A stretch of 64,000 nt of DNA from Ehretia macrophylla (Eukaryota > Streptophyta > Magnoliopsida > Boraginales > Ehretiaceae): NCBI GenBank assembly GCA_037974665.1, contig CM075775.1:37040152-37104151 (forward strand), read 5' to 3'. Shown here one piece after another: positions 43,656-57,800 of this stretch (position 1 is its first letter; each line of letters begins with the position of its first letter). The translations under genes were made by a program, and so were the position numbers. The notes under the pieces are model-generated. The model was not told the DNA's origin. It saw only the letters and a list, made by a program, of their open reading frames with translations, and searched no databases.

Positions 43656-46082
43656 TCAAACGTTATGATGTGTGCCGCGTAACTCCTTACTGATCAAACG
43701 TTATGGGCACCAGAGAGACGGAGACCTGGTCACAAGACTCACGCCCTCGGTTTACGGTCCCAGCCTCTATGTAAAGTGAAGTTGTCTTGCCCAAGGTACT
43801 ATGGGATTCGGCAATAGAAATGTGATGGATTAGGTTGTAGTCCTTTTCACAGCTCACGACGTACTATTTGGGAAGGAAAAACAGCGCAAAAGAAAAAAAA
43901 GTGTCTCGAAAATGAAGAAAATGTTCGATTTTTCGATCCGACAACAGGCACAGCGAGCAAGCTGGCTGCCCCCGTCGTAGAGTACTCGGAGAGCTTTCGA
44001 ATGATATGTTGTGCGCCGCAAAACTCCTTACGGATCAAATGTTATGGGCACCGGAGAGACGAAGACTTGGTCACAAGTCTCATGCCCTGGGTTTACGGTC
44101 CCAGCCTCTATGTGAAGTGAAGTTGTCTTGCCCAAGGTGCTGTGGGATTCGACAATAGTAATGTGATGGATTAGGTTGTCGTCCTTTTCGCGGCTTACGA
44201 CGTACGATTCGGGAAGGAAAAACAGCGCAAGAAAAAAAAAATATCCCGAAACAGACAAAAACTTTCAATTTTGGGATCCGACAATAGGCGCAGCGAGCAA
44301 GCATGCTACCCCCGTCGAAGAGCTCTCAGAGAGCTTTTCAACGGTATACTGTGCGCCGCGTAACTCCTTATTAATCAAAAGTTATGGGCACCGGAGAGAC
44401 GGAGACCTAGTCACAAGTCTTATGCCCTCGGTTTACAGGCCCAGCCTCTATGTGAAGCAAAGTTGTCTTGCCCAAGGTGCTATGGGATTTGGTAATAGAA
44501 ATGTGATGGATTAGGTTGTCGTCCTTTTCACGGCTCACGACGTACGATTCGGGAAGGAAAAACAGCGCAAAAGAAAAATAGTGTCCCAAAACTGTCGAAA
44601 ACATTCGATTTTGGGATCCGACAATAGGCGTAGCGAGCAAGCTGGCTGCCTTCGTCGTAGAGCTCTCAGAGAGCTTTCCAATGGTATGCTGTGCGCCGCG
44701 TAACTCCTTACGAATCAAAAATTATGGGCACCGGAGAGACGGAGACTTGGTCACAAGTCTCACGCACTCGGTTTACGGGCCCAGCCTCTATGTGAAGAGA
44801 AGTTGTCTTGCCCAAGGTGCTGTGGGATTCGACAATAGTAACGTGATGGATTAGGTTGTCGTCCTTTTCGCGCCACACGACGTATGATCCGAGAAGGAAA
44901 AATAGCGCATAAGAAAAAATGTGTCCCGATACTGTAGAAAACGTTTGATTTTTTGCTCCGAAAATAGGCGCAACGAGGAAGCTAGCTTCCTCTGTTGTAT
45001 AGCTCTTGGAGAGCTTTCCAACGGTATGGTGTGTGTAGCGTAACTCCTTACGGATCAAAAGTTATGGGCACCGGTGCGACGGAGACCTGGTAACAAGTCC
45101 CAAACCCACGATTTACGGGCCCAGCCTCAATGTGAAGCGAACTTGCTTGCCCAAGGTACTGTGGGATTCAGTAATAGAAATGTGATGTATTAGATTGTCG
45201 TCCTTTTCACGGCTCACGACGTGCGATCCGGGAAGGAAAAACAGCGTAAAAGAAAAAAAAGTGTCCCAAAACTAACAAAAACGTTTGATTTTGAGATCCG
45301 ACAATAGGCGCAGCGAGCAAGCTAACTACCCCCGTCGTAGAGCTCTCGGAGAGCTTTCCAACGGTATGCTGTGCGCCGCGTAACTCCTAACGGATCAAAA
45401 GTTATGGGCACCGGAGAGACGGAGACTTGGTCACAAGTCTCACGCCCTCGGTTTACGGGCCCCGCCTCTATGTGAAGCGAAGTTGTCTTGCCCAAGGTGC
45501 TGTGGGATTCGACAATAGTAATGTGATGGATTAGGTTGTCGTTCTTTTCGCAGCTCACGACGTACGATCCGGGAAGGAAAAACAGCGCAAAAGAAAAAAA
45601 ATGTCCCGATACTATAGAAAACGTTTGATTTTGGGCTCCGAAAATAGGCGCAACTAGGAAGCTAGTTGCCCCCGTCGTAGAGCTCTTGGAGAGCTTTCCA
45701 ACGGTATGGTTTTCGTAGCGTAACTCCTTACGGATCAAAATTTATGGGCACCGGTGCGAAGGAGACCTGGTCACAAGTCCCACACCCACGGTTTACGGGC
45801 CCAACCTCAATGTGAAGCGAACTTGTCTTGCCCAAGGTGCTGTGGGATTCAGTAATAGAAATGTGATGGATTAGATTGTCGTCCTTTTCACGGCTCACGA
45901 CGTGCGAACCGGGAAGGAAAACCAGAGCAAAAGAAAAAAAAAGTGTCTCGAAACTGACAAAAATGTTCGATTTTGGGATCCGACAACAGGTGCAACGAGC
46001 AAGCTAGCTGCCCCCGTCGTAGAGCTCTCGGAGAGCTTTCCAACGGTATGTTGTGCGCCGCGTAACTCCTTACGGATCAAAA

Positions 46083-46718
46083 GTTATGGGCACCGGAGCG
46101 ACGGAGACCTGGTCACAAGTCGCACGCCCTCGGTTTACGGGCCCACCCTCTACCTAAAGCGAAGTTGTCTTGCCCAAGGTGCTGTGGGATTGGGTAATAT
46201 AAATGTGATGGATTTGCTTGTCGTCTTTTTGAAGGTTCACGACGTACGATCCGGGAAGGAAAAATGGCGCAAAAGAAAAAAAGTATCGTGAAATTGACGA
46301 AAATGTTGAATTTTGGGATCCGACAACAGGCGCAATGAGCAAGCTTGCTACCCCTGTCGTAGAGCTCTCGGAGAGCTTTCCAACGGTAAGCTGTGCGCCG
46401 CGTAACGCCTTACGGATCAAAAGTTATGGGCACCAGAGAGACGGAGACCTGGTCACAAGTCTCACGCCATCGGTTTACGGGCCCAGCCTCTATGTGAAGT
46501 GAAGTTGTCTTGCCCAAGGTGCTGTGGGATTCGGTAATAGAAATGTGATGGATTTTATTGTCATCCTTTTCAAGGCTCACGACGTATGATCCGGGAAGGA
46601 AAAACATCGCAAAAGAAAAAAGGTGTACCGAAATTGATGAAAATGTTTGATTTTGGGATCCAACAACAGGCGCAGCGAGCAAGCTGGCTACCCCTGTCGT
46701 AGAGCTCTTGGAGAGCTT
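46083..46718. repeat. Copied satellite block, copy 2 (about 640 bp)
   Basis: Partner of 43020-43655, with the same ordered rare variants and few differences, such as GTGTCATG against GTATCGTG. Outside these limits the two regions no longer match better than unrelated monomers. Confidence 0.75.
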
Positions 46719-49014
46719 TCCAACGGTATGTTGTGCGCTGCGTAACTCTTTACGGATCAAAAGTTATGGGCACCGGAGAGACGGAGACTTGGTCACAAGT
46801 CTCACTCCCTCGCTTTACGGGCCCAACCTCTAAGTGACGCGAAGTTGTCTTTCCCAAGGTGCTGTATGATTCGACAATAATAATGTGATGGATTAGGTTG
46901 TCGTCCTTTTCGCGGCTCACGACGTACGATCAGGGAAGGAAAAACAGCGCAAAAGAAAAAAAGTATCCCGAAACCATAGAAAACGTTTGATTTTGGATTC
47001 TGAAAGTAGGTTCAATGAGGAAGCTAGCTGCCCCTGTCGTAGAGCTCTCGGAGAGCTTTCCAACGGTATGGTGTACGCCGCGTAACTCCTTGCGGATCAA
47101 AAGTTATGGGCACCGGAGCGACGGAGACCTGGTCACAAGTCCCACGCCCTCGGTTTACGGGCCCAGCCTCTACGTGAAGCGAAGTTGTCTTGCCCAAGGT
47201 GGTGTGGGATTCAGTAATAGAAATATGATGGATTTGATTGTCGTCCTTTTCAAGGCTAATGACGTATGATCCGGGAAGGAAAAACAGCGTAAAAGAAAAA
47301 AAGTGTCCCAAAATTGATGAAAACGTTCAATTTTGGGGTCCGACAGCAGGCACAGCGATCAAGCTGGTTGCCCCCGTCGTAGAGCTCTTGGAGAACTATC
47401 CAACGGTATGTTGTGCACCGCGTAACTCCTTACTGATCAAAAGTTATGGGCACCAGAGCGACGGTGACCTGGTTACAAGTCCCACGCCCTCGGTTTACGG
47501 GCCCAGCTTCTACGTGAAGCGAAGTTGTCTTGCCCAAGGTGATGTGGGATTCGATAATAGTAATGTAATGGATTAGGTTGTCATCCTTTTCGCGGATCAC
47601 GACGTACGATCCGAGAAGGAAAAACAGCACAAAAGAAAAAAAGGATCCTGAAAGAGTTGAAAACGTTTGATTTTGGGCTCCGAAAATAGGCGGCATGAGG
47701 AAGCTAGCAGCCCCCATCGTAGAGCTGTCAGAGAGCTTTCTAACGGTATGCTGTGCGCCGCGTAACTCTTTACAGATCAAAAGTTATGGGCACCGAAGCG
47801 ACGGAGACCTGGTCACAAGTCCCACGCCCTCGGTTGACGAGCCCAGCCTCTACATGAAGCGAAGTTGTCTTGCCCAAGGTGCTGTGGGATTCGATAATAG
47901 TAATGTGATGGATTAGGTTGTCGTCCTTTTCGCGGCACACGACGTACGATCCGGGAAGGAAAAACAACACAAAAGAAAAAAAATGTCCCGAAACTGTTGA
48001 AACCATTTGATTTTGGGCTCCCAAAACTAGCTCGACGAGAAAGCTACCTGCCCCTGTCGTAGAGCTCTCGGAGAGCTTTCCAACGGTATGCTGTGCGCTG
48101 CGTAACTCCTTACGGATCAAAAGTTATGGGCACCGGAGCGACGGAGACCTGGTCACATGTCCCACGCCCTCGGTTTACGGGCCCAAGCTGTACCTGAAGT
48201 GAAGTTGTCTTGCCCAAGGTGCTGTGGGATTCGGTAATAGAAATGTGATCGTTTTGATTGTGGTCCTTTTCAAGGCTCACGACATACAATCCGGGAAGGA
48301 AAAATAGCGCAGAAGAAAAAAAGTGTCCCGAAATTGATAAAAATGTTGAATTTTGGGATCCGACAACAGGTGCTATGAGCAAGCTGGCTGCCCCCGTCGT
48401 AGAGCTCTCGGAGTGCTTTCCAACGGTATGCTGTACGCCGCGTAACTCCTACGGATCAAAAGGTATGGGCACCAGAGAAACAGAAACCTGGTCACAAATC
48501 TCACACCCTCGGTTTACGGGCCTAGCCTCTATGTAAAGCGAAGTTGTCTTGCCCAAGGTGCTATGGGATTCGATAATAGAAATGTGATGGATTAGGTTGT
48601 CGTCCTTTTCACAACTTTGGACGTACGATCCGGAAAAGGAAAACCAGCGCAAAAGAAAAAAGTGTCCCGAAACTGATTAAAACATTCGATTTTTGGGATC
48701 CGACAAATGGCGCAGCGAGCAAGATGGCTGCCCCCGTTGCAGAGCTCTCGGAGAGCTTTCGAAAGGTATGATGTGCACCGCGTAACTCCTTACGGATCAA
48801 AAGTTTTGGGCACCGGAGAGACGAAGACCTGGTCACAAGTCTCACGCCCTCGGTTTACGGGCCCAGCCTCTACGTGAAGCGAAGTTGTCTTGCCAAAGGT
48901 GTTGTGGGATTCCATAATAGTAATGTGATGGATTAGGTTGTCGTCCTTTTCGCGGCTCACGACATACGATCCAGGAAGGAAAAACAACGCAAAAAAGAAA
49001 AAAAGTGTCCAAAA

Positions 49015-49045
49015 ACTATTGAAAACAAAATGCCTCCGTCGTAGA
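49015..49045. repeat. Satellite monomer with deletion of about 40-47 bp
   Basis: GAAAACAAAATGCCTCCGTC joins the GAAAACG landmark directly to the TGCCCCCGTC landmark. The GTTTGATTTTGGGCTCC to GAAGCTAGC part is lost. The deletion explains why other matched markers across this point are about 47 bp short of a multiple of 340: GATTGTGGTCC at 48256 and 50589, and the TGTGACGCGAAG variant at 46833 and 56305. Confidence 0.7.
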
Positions 49046-51324
49046 GCTCTTGGAGAGCTTTCCAATGGTATGCTGTGCTCTGCGTAACTCCTTACGGATC
49101 AAAAGTTATGGGCACCGGAGCGACGAAAACTTGGTCACAAGCCCCACGCCCTCAGTTTATGGGCCCAGCCTCTACATGAAGTGAAGTTGTCTTGCCCAAG
49201 GTGCTGTAGGATTTGATAATAGAAATGTGATAGATTAGGTTGTCATCCTTTTCAAGGCTCACGACGTACGATCCGGAAAGGAAAAACAGTGCAAAAGAAA
49301 AAGTGTCCCGAAATTGATTAAAATGTTAAATTTTGGGATCCGACAATAGGTGCAACGAGCAAGCTGGCTACCCCCGTCATAGAGCTCTTAGAGAGCTTTC
49401 CAACGTTATGTTGTTAGCCGCCTAACTCCTTACGGATCAAAAGTTATGGGCACCGGAGAGACGGAGACCTGGTCACAAGTCTTACGCCATCAGTTTACGG
49501 GCCCAGCCTCTATGTGAAGCGAAGTTTTCTTTCCCAAGTTGTTGTGGGATTCGGTAATAGAAATTTGATGGATTAGGTTGTCGTCCTTTTCACGGCTCAC
49601 GACGTTCGATCCGGGAAGGAAAAACAGCGCAAAAAAAAATGTCCTGAAACTGACAAAAACGTTCGATATTGGGATCCGACAACAGACGAAGCGAGCAAGC
49701 TAGTTGCCCCCGTCATAGAGCTCTCCAAGAGCTTTCGAATGGTATGCTGTGCGCTGCGTAACTCCTTGCAAATCAAAAGTTATAGGCACCGGAGCGACGG
49801 AGACCTGGTCACAAGTCCCACGCCCTCGGTTTACGGGCCCAAACTATACGTGAAGCGAAGTTGTCTTTCCTAAAGTGTTGTAGGATTCGATAATAGTAAT
49901 ATGATGGATTAGGTTGTCATCCTATTCGCGGATCACGACGTACGATCCGGGAAGGAAAAACAGCACAAAAGAAAAAAAGTATCCCGAAATAATTGAGAAC
50001 GTTTGATTTTGGGCTCTGAAAATAGGCGCAACGAGGAAGCTAGCAGCCCCCGTCGTAGAGCTCTCGGAGAGCTTTTCAACGGTATGCTGGCGCCGCGTAA
50101 CTCCTTACAGATCAAAAGTTATGGGCACCGGAGCGACGGAGACCTGGTCACAAGTCGCACGTCCTCAGTTGACGGGCCCAGCCTCTACGTGAAGCGAAGT
50201 TATCTTGCCCAAGGTGCTATGGGATTCGATAATAGTAATGTGATGGATTAGGTTGTCGTCCCTTTCGCGGCACACGACGCACGATCCGGGAAGGAAAAAT
50301 TGCACAAAAAAAAAAATGTCCCGAAACTATTGAAAATGTTTGATTTTGGGCTCCGAAAACTAGCTCGACAAGGAAGCTACCTGCCCCCATCGTAGAGCTC
50401 TCGGAGAGCTTTCCAACGGTATGTTGTGCGCCGCGTAACTCCTTACTGATCAAAAGTTATGGGCACCGGAGCGACGGAGACCTGGTCACATGTCCCACGC
50501 CCTCGGTTTACGAGCCCAGCCTCTACCTGAAGCGAAGTTGTCTTGCCCAAGGTGCTATGCGAATCGGTAATAGAAATGTGATGGTTTCGATTGTGGTCCT
50601 TTTGAAGGCTCACGACGTGCAATCCGGGAAGGAAAAACAGCGCAAAAGAAAAAATGTGCCCCGAAATTGACGAAAATGTTGAATTTTGGAATCTGACAAC
50701 AGGTGCAGTGAGCAAGCTGGCTGCCCTCGTCGTAGAGGTCTCGTAGAGCTTTCCCCCGGTATGCTGTGCGCCGCATGACTCCTTACGGATCAAAAGTTAT
50801 AAGGACCGGAGAGACGGAGACCTGGTCACAAGTCTCACGCCATCGGTTTACAGGCCCAGCCTCTATGTGAAGCGAAGTTGTCTTGCCGAAGGTACTGTGG
50901 GATTCGGTAATATAAATTTGATGGAATAGGTTGTCGTCCTTTTCACGGCTTACAACATACGATCCAGGAAGGAAAAACAGCGCAAATAAAAAAATGTGTC
51001 CCAAAACTGACGAAAACGTTCAATTTTGGGATCTGACAACAGGCGTAGTGAGCAAGCTGGTTGCCCCATCGTAGAGCTCTCAAAGGGCTTTCGAATGGCA
51101 TGCTGTGCGCCGCGTACGTCCTTACAGATCAAAAGTTATGGGCACCGGACAGACGGAGACCTGGTCACAAGTCCCACGCCCTCGGTTGACGGGCCCAGCC
51201 TCTACGTGATGCAAAGTTGTCTTGCCCAAGGTGCTATGGGATTCAGAAATAGAAATGTGATGGATTTGATTGCCGTCCTCTTCAAGGCTCATGACGTACA
51301 ATCCGGGAAGGAAAAACAGCGCAA

Positions 51325-51492
51325 AAGAAAAAAGTGTCCCGAAATAGACGAAAACGTTCAATTTTGGGATCCGACAACCTTCGCAGCGAGCAAGCTAGCT
51401 TCCCCCGTTGTAGAGCTCTTGGAGAGCTTTCCAACGGTATGCTGTGCGCCGCGTAACTCTTTATGGATCAAAAGTTATGGGCAACAGAGAGA
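51325..51492. repeat. Copied satellite fragment, copy 1
   Basis: CCCGAAATAGACGAAAA, GGGATCCGACAACCTTCGCA, GCTAGCTTCCCCCGTTGTAG, CTCTTTATGGATC and GGGCAACAGAGAGAC occur together here and again at 54728-54897, an offset of 3403 bp (ten monomers). They were not noticed together anywhere else in the window. Confidence 0.75.
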
Positions 51493-54400
51493 CGAAAACC
51501 TGGTCACAAATCTCACGCCCTCGGTTTGCGGGCCCAGCCTCTATGTGAAGCGAAGTTGTCTTGCCCAAGGTGCTATGGGATTCGGTAACAGAAATGTGAT
51601 GGATTAGGTTGTCGTCCTTTTCACGGCTCACGACATACGATCCGGGAAGGAAAACCAACGCAAAAGAAAAAAAGTGTCCCGAAACTGACGAAAATGTTCA
51701 ATTTTTGGGATCCGACAACAGGCACAGTGAGCAAGCTGGTTGCCCCCGTCGTGGAGCTATCAGAGAGCTTTCGAATGGTATGTTGTGCACCATGTAACTT
51801 CTTACGGATCAAAAGTTATGGGCACCAGAGAGACGAAGACTAAGTAACAAGTCTCACGCCCTCGGTTTACGGGCCTAGCCTCTATGTGAAGCGAAGTTGT
51901 CTTGCCCAAGGTGCTATGAGATTCGATAATTGTAATGTGATGGATTAGGTTGTCGTCCTTTTTGCGGCTCACGACATACGATCCGGGAGGGAAAAACAGC
52001 ACAAAAGAAAAAAGGTGTCCCAAAACTGATGAAAACGTTTGATTTTGGGCTCCAAAAACTGGCTCAATGAGGAATCTACCTACCCCAGTAGTAGAGCTCT
52101 CGGAGAGCTTTCCAACGGTACGTTGTGCGCTGCGTAACTCCTTACAGATCAAAAGTTATGGGCACTGGAGCGACGGACACCTGGTCACAAGTCCCATGCC
52201 CTCGGTTTATGGGCCCTGCCTCTACATGAAGTGAAGTTGTCTTGCCCAAGGTGCTGTGGGATTCGGGAATAGAAAGGTGATAGATTTGATTGTCATCCTT
52301 TTCAAGGCTCACGACGTATGATCCGGGAAGGAAAAACAGCGCAAAATAAAAAAAGTGTCCCGAAATTGATGAAAATGTTAAAATTTGGGATCCGACAATA
52401 GACGCAGTGAGCAAGCTGGCTGCCCCCATCGTAAAGCTCTCAGAGAATTTTCCAACATTATGTTGTGCGCCGCGTAACTCCTTACGGATCAAAAGTTATG
52501 GGCACCAGAGAGAAGGAGACCTGGTCACAAGTCTCACGCCATCGGTTTATGGGCCCAGCCTCTATGTGAAGCGAAGTTGTCTTGCCCAAGGTGCTATGGG
52601 ATTCGGTAATAGAAATTTGGGGGAATTGGTTGCCGTCCTTTTGACGGCTCACGGCGTACGATTCGGGAAGGAAAAACAGCACAAAAGAAAAAAAGTATCT
52701 CGAAACTGATGAAAAAGTTCGATTTTGGGATCCGACAACAGGCGAAATGAGCAAGCTAGTTGCCCCCGTCATAGAGCTCTCGAAAAGCTTTCGAATGGTA
52801 TGCTGGGCGTTGCATAACTGCTTACAGATCAAAAGTTATTGGCACCGGAGCGACGGAGACCTGGTCACAAGTCCCACGCCCTCGGTTTACGGGCCCAGCC
52901 TCTACGTGAAGCGAAGTTGTCTTGCCCAAGGTGCTGTGGGATTCGATAATAGTAATATGATGGATTAGGTTGTCGTCCTTTTTGCGGCTCACGACGTACG
53001 ATCCGGGAAGGGAGAACAACACAAAAGAAAAAAAGTGTCTCGAAACAGTTGAAAACGTTTGATTTTTAGCTCCAAAAATAGGTGCAACAGGGAAGCTTGG
53101 AGCCCCCGTCGTAGAGTTCTCGGAGAGCTTTCCAACAGTATGCTGTGCGCCGCGTAACTCTTTACGGATCAAAAGTTATGGACACCGGAGTGACGGATAC
53201 CTAGTCACAAGTGCCACGCCCTCAGTCTGCGGGCCCTGCCTCTGCGTGAAGTGAAGTTGTCTTGCCTAAGGTGCCATGGGATTCGATAGTAGAAATGTGA
53301 TAGATTAGGTTGTCGTCCTTCTCGCGGCTCACGACGTACGATCCGGGACGGAACAACAGCACAAAAGAAAAAAAAAGTGTCCCGAAATGGATGAAAACGT
53401 TTAATTTTAGGATCCAACAATAGGCGCATCGAGCAAGCTTGCTGCCCCGTCGTAGAGCTATTGCAGCGCTTTCCAACGGTAAGCTGTGCGCCGTGTAACT
53501 CCTTACGGATCAAAAGTTATGGGCACCTGAGAGACGGAGACCTGGTCACAAGTCTCACACCCTCGATTTACGGGCCCAGCCTCTACGTGAAGCGAACTTT
53601 TCTTGCCCAAGGTACCGTGGGACTCGGGAATAGAAATGTGATGGAATAGGTTGTCGCCAGTTTCATGGCTCACGACGTATGATCCGAGAAGAAAAAAACA
53701 AAGCAAAAGAAAAAAAGTGTCCGGAAACTGACAAAAAGTTCAATTTTGGGATCCGACAATAGGCGCAGCAAGCAAGCTGGCTGCCCCCGTCGTAGAGCTC
53801 TCGGAGAGCTTTCGAATGGTATGCTGTGCGCCACGTACCTCCTTATGGATCAAAAGTTATGGGCACCGGAGAAACAGAGACTTGGTCATAAGTCTCACGC
53901 CCTCGGTTTACAGGCCCAGCCTCTATGTGAAGCGAAATTGTCTTGCCCAAGGTGCTATGGGATTCGATAATAGTAATGTGATGAATTAGGTTGTCGTCCT
54001 TTTTGCGGCTCACGACGTACGATCCGAGAAGGAAAAACAATGCAAAAGAAAAAAAAGTGTCCCGAAATTGTTGAAAACGTTTGATTTTGGGCTCCAAAAA
54101 CAGGCGCAACGAGGAAGCTAGCTGTCCCCGTCATAGAGCTCTCGGAGAGCTTTCCAACGGTATGGTGTGCGCTGCGTAACTACTTACGGATCAAAAGTTA
54201 AGGACACTGAAGCGACGGAGACCTGGTCATAAGTCCCACGCCCTCGGTTTACGGGCCCAGCCTCTACGTGAAGCGAAGTTGTCTTGCCCAAGGTGCTGTA
54301 CGATTCGATAATAGTAATGTGATGGATTAGGTTGCCGTCCTTTTCGCGGCTCATGACGTACGATCCGGGAAGGAAAAACAACGCAAAAGAAAAAAAGTGT

Positions 54401-54727
54401 CCCGAAATTGTTGAAAACGTTTGATTTTGGGCTCCGAAAAGAGGCGTAACGAGGAAGCTAGTTGTCCCCGTCGTAGAGCTCTCGGAGAGCTTTCCAACGG
54501 TATGGTGTGCGCCGTGTAACTACTTATGGATCAAAATTTATGGGCACCGGAGCGACGGAGACCTGGTCACAAGTCCCACGCCCTCGGTTTACGGGCCTAG
54601 CCTCTACGTGAAGCGAAGTTGTCTTGCCCAAGGTGCTGTGGGATTCGATAATAGAAATCTGATGGATTTGATTGTCGTCCTTTTCACGGCTCACGACATA
54701 CGATCCAGGAAAGAAAAATAGCGCAAA

Positions 54728-54897
54728 ACAAAAAAAGTGTCCCGAAATAGACGAAAATGTTCAATTTTGGGATCCGACAACCTTCGCAGCGAGCAAGCTA
54801 GCTTCCCCCGTTGTAGAGCTCTTGGAGAGCTTTCCAACGGTATGCTGTGCGCCGCGTAACTCTTTATGGATCAAAAGTTATGGGCAACAGAGAGACG
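54728..54897. repeat. Copied satellite fragment, copy 2
   Basis: Near-identical partner of 51325-51492. The monomer just before it shares AATCTGATGG and GCGCAAAACAAAAAAAG with the D monomer near 63826, about 9.17 kb further on, so overlapping exchanges of different length have occurred. Confidence 0.75.
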
Positions 54898-57800
54898 GAG
54901 TCCTGCTCTCAAGTCTCATGCCCTCGGTTTACGGGCCCAACCTCTATGTAAAGCGAAGTTGTCTTGCCCAAGGTGATGTGGGATTCAGTAATAGAAATGT
55001 GATGGATTAGGTTGTCATCATTTTCACGGCTCACGACTTACGATCCGGGAAAGAAAAACTGCGCAACAGAAAAAGTGTCCCAAAATTAACGAAAATGATC
55101 GATTTTGGGATCCAACAACAGGCGTAATGAGCAAACTGGCTGCCCCCATCGTAGAGCTCTCGGAGAGCTTTCGAATGGTATGCTGTGCACCGCGTAACTC
55201 CTTACGGATCAAAAGTTATGGGCACCGAAGAGACAAAGACCTGGTCATAAGTCTCACGCCCTCGGTTTACGGGGCCACCCTCTATGTGAAGCAAAGTTGT
55301 CTTGCCCAAGGTGCTGTGGGATTCGATAATATTAATGTGATGGATTAGGTTGTCGTCCTTTTCGCGGCTCACGTTGTACGATTCGGAAAGGAAAAATAAC
55401 GCAAAAGGAAAAAAGTGTCCCAAAATAGTTGAAAACGTTTGATTATGGGTTTCAAAAATAGGCTCAATGAGGAAGCTAGCTGCCCCCGTTATAGGGCTCT
55501 CGGAGATCTTTCTAAGGGTATGGTGTGCGCTGCGTAACTCCTTACGGATCAATAGTTATGGGCACCGGAGCGACGGGGACCTGGTTACAAGACCCACGCC
55601 CTCAGTTTACGGGCCCAGCCTCTACGTGAAGCGAAGTGGTCTTGCCCAAGGTGCTGTGGGATTTGATAATAGTAATGTGATAGATTAGGTTGTCGTCCTT
55701 TTCGCGGCTCACGACGTACGATCCGGGAAGGAAAAACAGCACAAAAGAAAAAAATTGTCCCGAAACTGTTGAAAACGTATGATTTTGGGCTCCAAAAACT
55801 GGCTCAACGCGGAAGCTAGCTTCCTCCGTCGTCGAACTCTCGAAGAGCATTCCAACGGTATGGTGTGCGCCGTATAACACCTTACGGATCAAAGGTTATG
55901 GGCACCGGAGCGATAGAGACCTGGTCACAAGTCCCACGCCCTCGGTTTACTGGCCCAGCCTCTACGTGAAGCAAAGTTGACATGGCCAAGGTGCTGTGTG
56001 ATTCGGTAACAGAAATGTGATGGATTTGATTGTCGCCCTTTTCAAGGCTCACGACGTACGATCGGGGAAGGAAAAACAGCTCAAAAAAAAAAGAGTGTCC
56101 CAAAATTGACGAAAAGGTTCAATTTTGGGATACAACAATAGGCGCAGCGAGCAAGCTGGCTGCCACCGTTGTGGAGCACTGGGAGAGCTTTCCAACGGTG
56201 TGCTGTGTGCCCCGTAATTCCTTACGGATCAAAAGTTATTGGCACCAGAGAGACGGAGACTTGGTCACAAGTCTCATGGCCCCGGTTTACGGGCATAACC
56301 TCTATGTGACGCGAAGTTGTCTTTCCCAAGGTGCTGTATGATTCGACAATAATAATGTGATGGATTAGGTTGTCGTCCTTTTCACGGCTCACGACGTACG
56401 ATCCAGGAAGGAAAAATAGCGCAAATAAAAAAAAGTGTCCCGAAACTGACAAAACGTTCGATTTTGGGATCCAACAACAGGCGCAGCAATCAACCTGGCT
56501 GCCCCCGTCGTAGAGTTCTCAGAGAGCTTTCGAATGCTATGCTGTGCGCCGCGTAACTCCTTACGGATCAAAAGTTATGGGCACCGGAGAAACGGAGACC
56601 TGGTCATAAGTCTCACGCCCTCGGTTTACGGGCCCAGCCACTGTGTGAAGCGAAATTGTCTTGCCCAAGGTGCTGTGGGATTCGATAATAGTAATATGAT
56701 GGATTAGGTTGTCGTCCTTTTCACGGCTTACGACGTACGATCCGGGAAGGAAAAACACCACAAAAGAAAAAAAGTATCCTAAATTTGTTGAAAACGTTTG
56801 ATTTTGGGCTCCAAAAATAGGTGCAACGAGGAAGCTAGCTGCCACATCGTAGAGCTCTCGGAGAGCTTTCCAATGGTATGGTGTGCGACGCATAACTCCT
56901 TACGGATCAAAAGTTATGGGACCGGAGCGACGGAGACCTGGTCATAAGTCCCACGCCCTCGGTTTACGGGCCCATCCTCTACGTGAAGCGAAGTTGACAT
57001 GGCCAAGGTGCTATGGGATTTGGTAATAGAAATGTTATGGATTTGATTGTCGTCCTTTTCAAGGCTCACGACGTACGATCGGGGAAGGAAAAACAGCGCA
57101 AAAAAAAAAGGGTCCCGAAACTATTGAAAACGTTTGATTTTGGGCTCCGAAAATAGGCTCAACGCGGAAGCTAGCTTCCCCAGTCGTAGATCTCTCGGAG
57201 AGCTTTCCAACGGTATGTTGTGCGCCGCGTAACTACTTACGGATCAAAAGTTATGGCGCCGGAGCGACGTAGACCTGGTCACAAGTCCCACGCCTCGGTT
57301 TACGGGCCCAACCTCTACGTGATGCGAAGTTGTCTTGCCCAAAGTGCTGTGGGATACGGTAAAAGAAATGTGATGGATTTGATTGTCGTCCTTTTCAAAG
57401 CTCATGACATAGATCGGAGAAGGAAAAACAGCGCAAAAGAAAAAAAGTGTCCCGAAACTGTTGAAAACGTTTGATTTTGGGCTCTGAAAATAGGCACATC
57501 GAGGAAGCTAGCTGCCTCCGTCGTATAGCTCTCGGAGAGCTTTCCAACAGTATGTTGTGCACCACGTAACTCCTTACAGATCAAAAGTTATGGGTACTGG
57601 AGTGACGGAGACCTGGTCACAAGTCCTACGCCCTTGGTTTACGGGCCTAGCCTCTACGTGAAGCGAAGTTGTCTTGCCTAATGTGCTGTGGGATTCGATA
57701 ATAGTAATGTGATGGATTAGGTTGTCATCCTTTTCACGACTTACTACGTACGATCCGGGAAGGAAAAACAACGCAAAAGAAAAAAAGTATCCTGAAACTG

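Noticed and set aside
51026-51607. 193-codon plus-strand reading frame
   Set aside because: It spans one and a half satellite monomers and is made of the same recurring peptide strings as the neighbours. It arises from small indels that keep the frame open.
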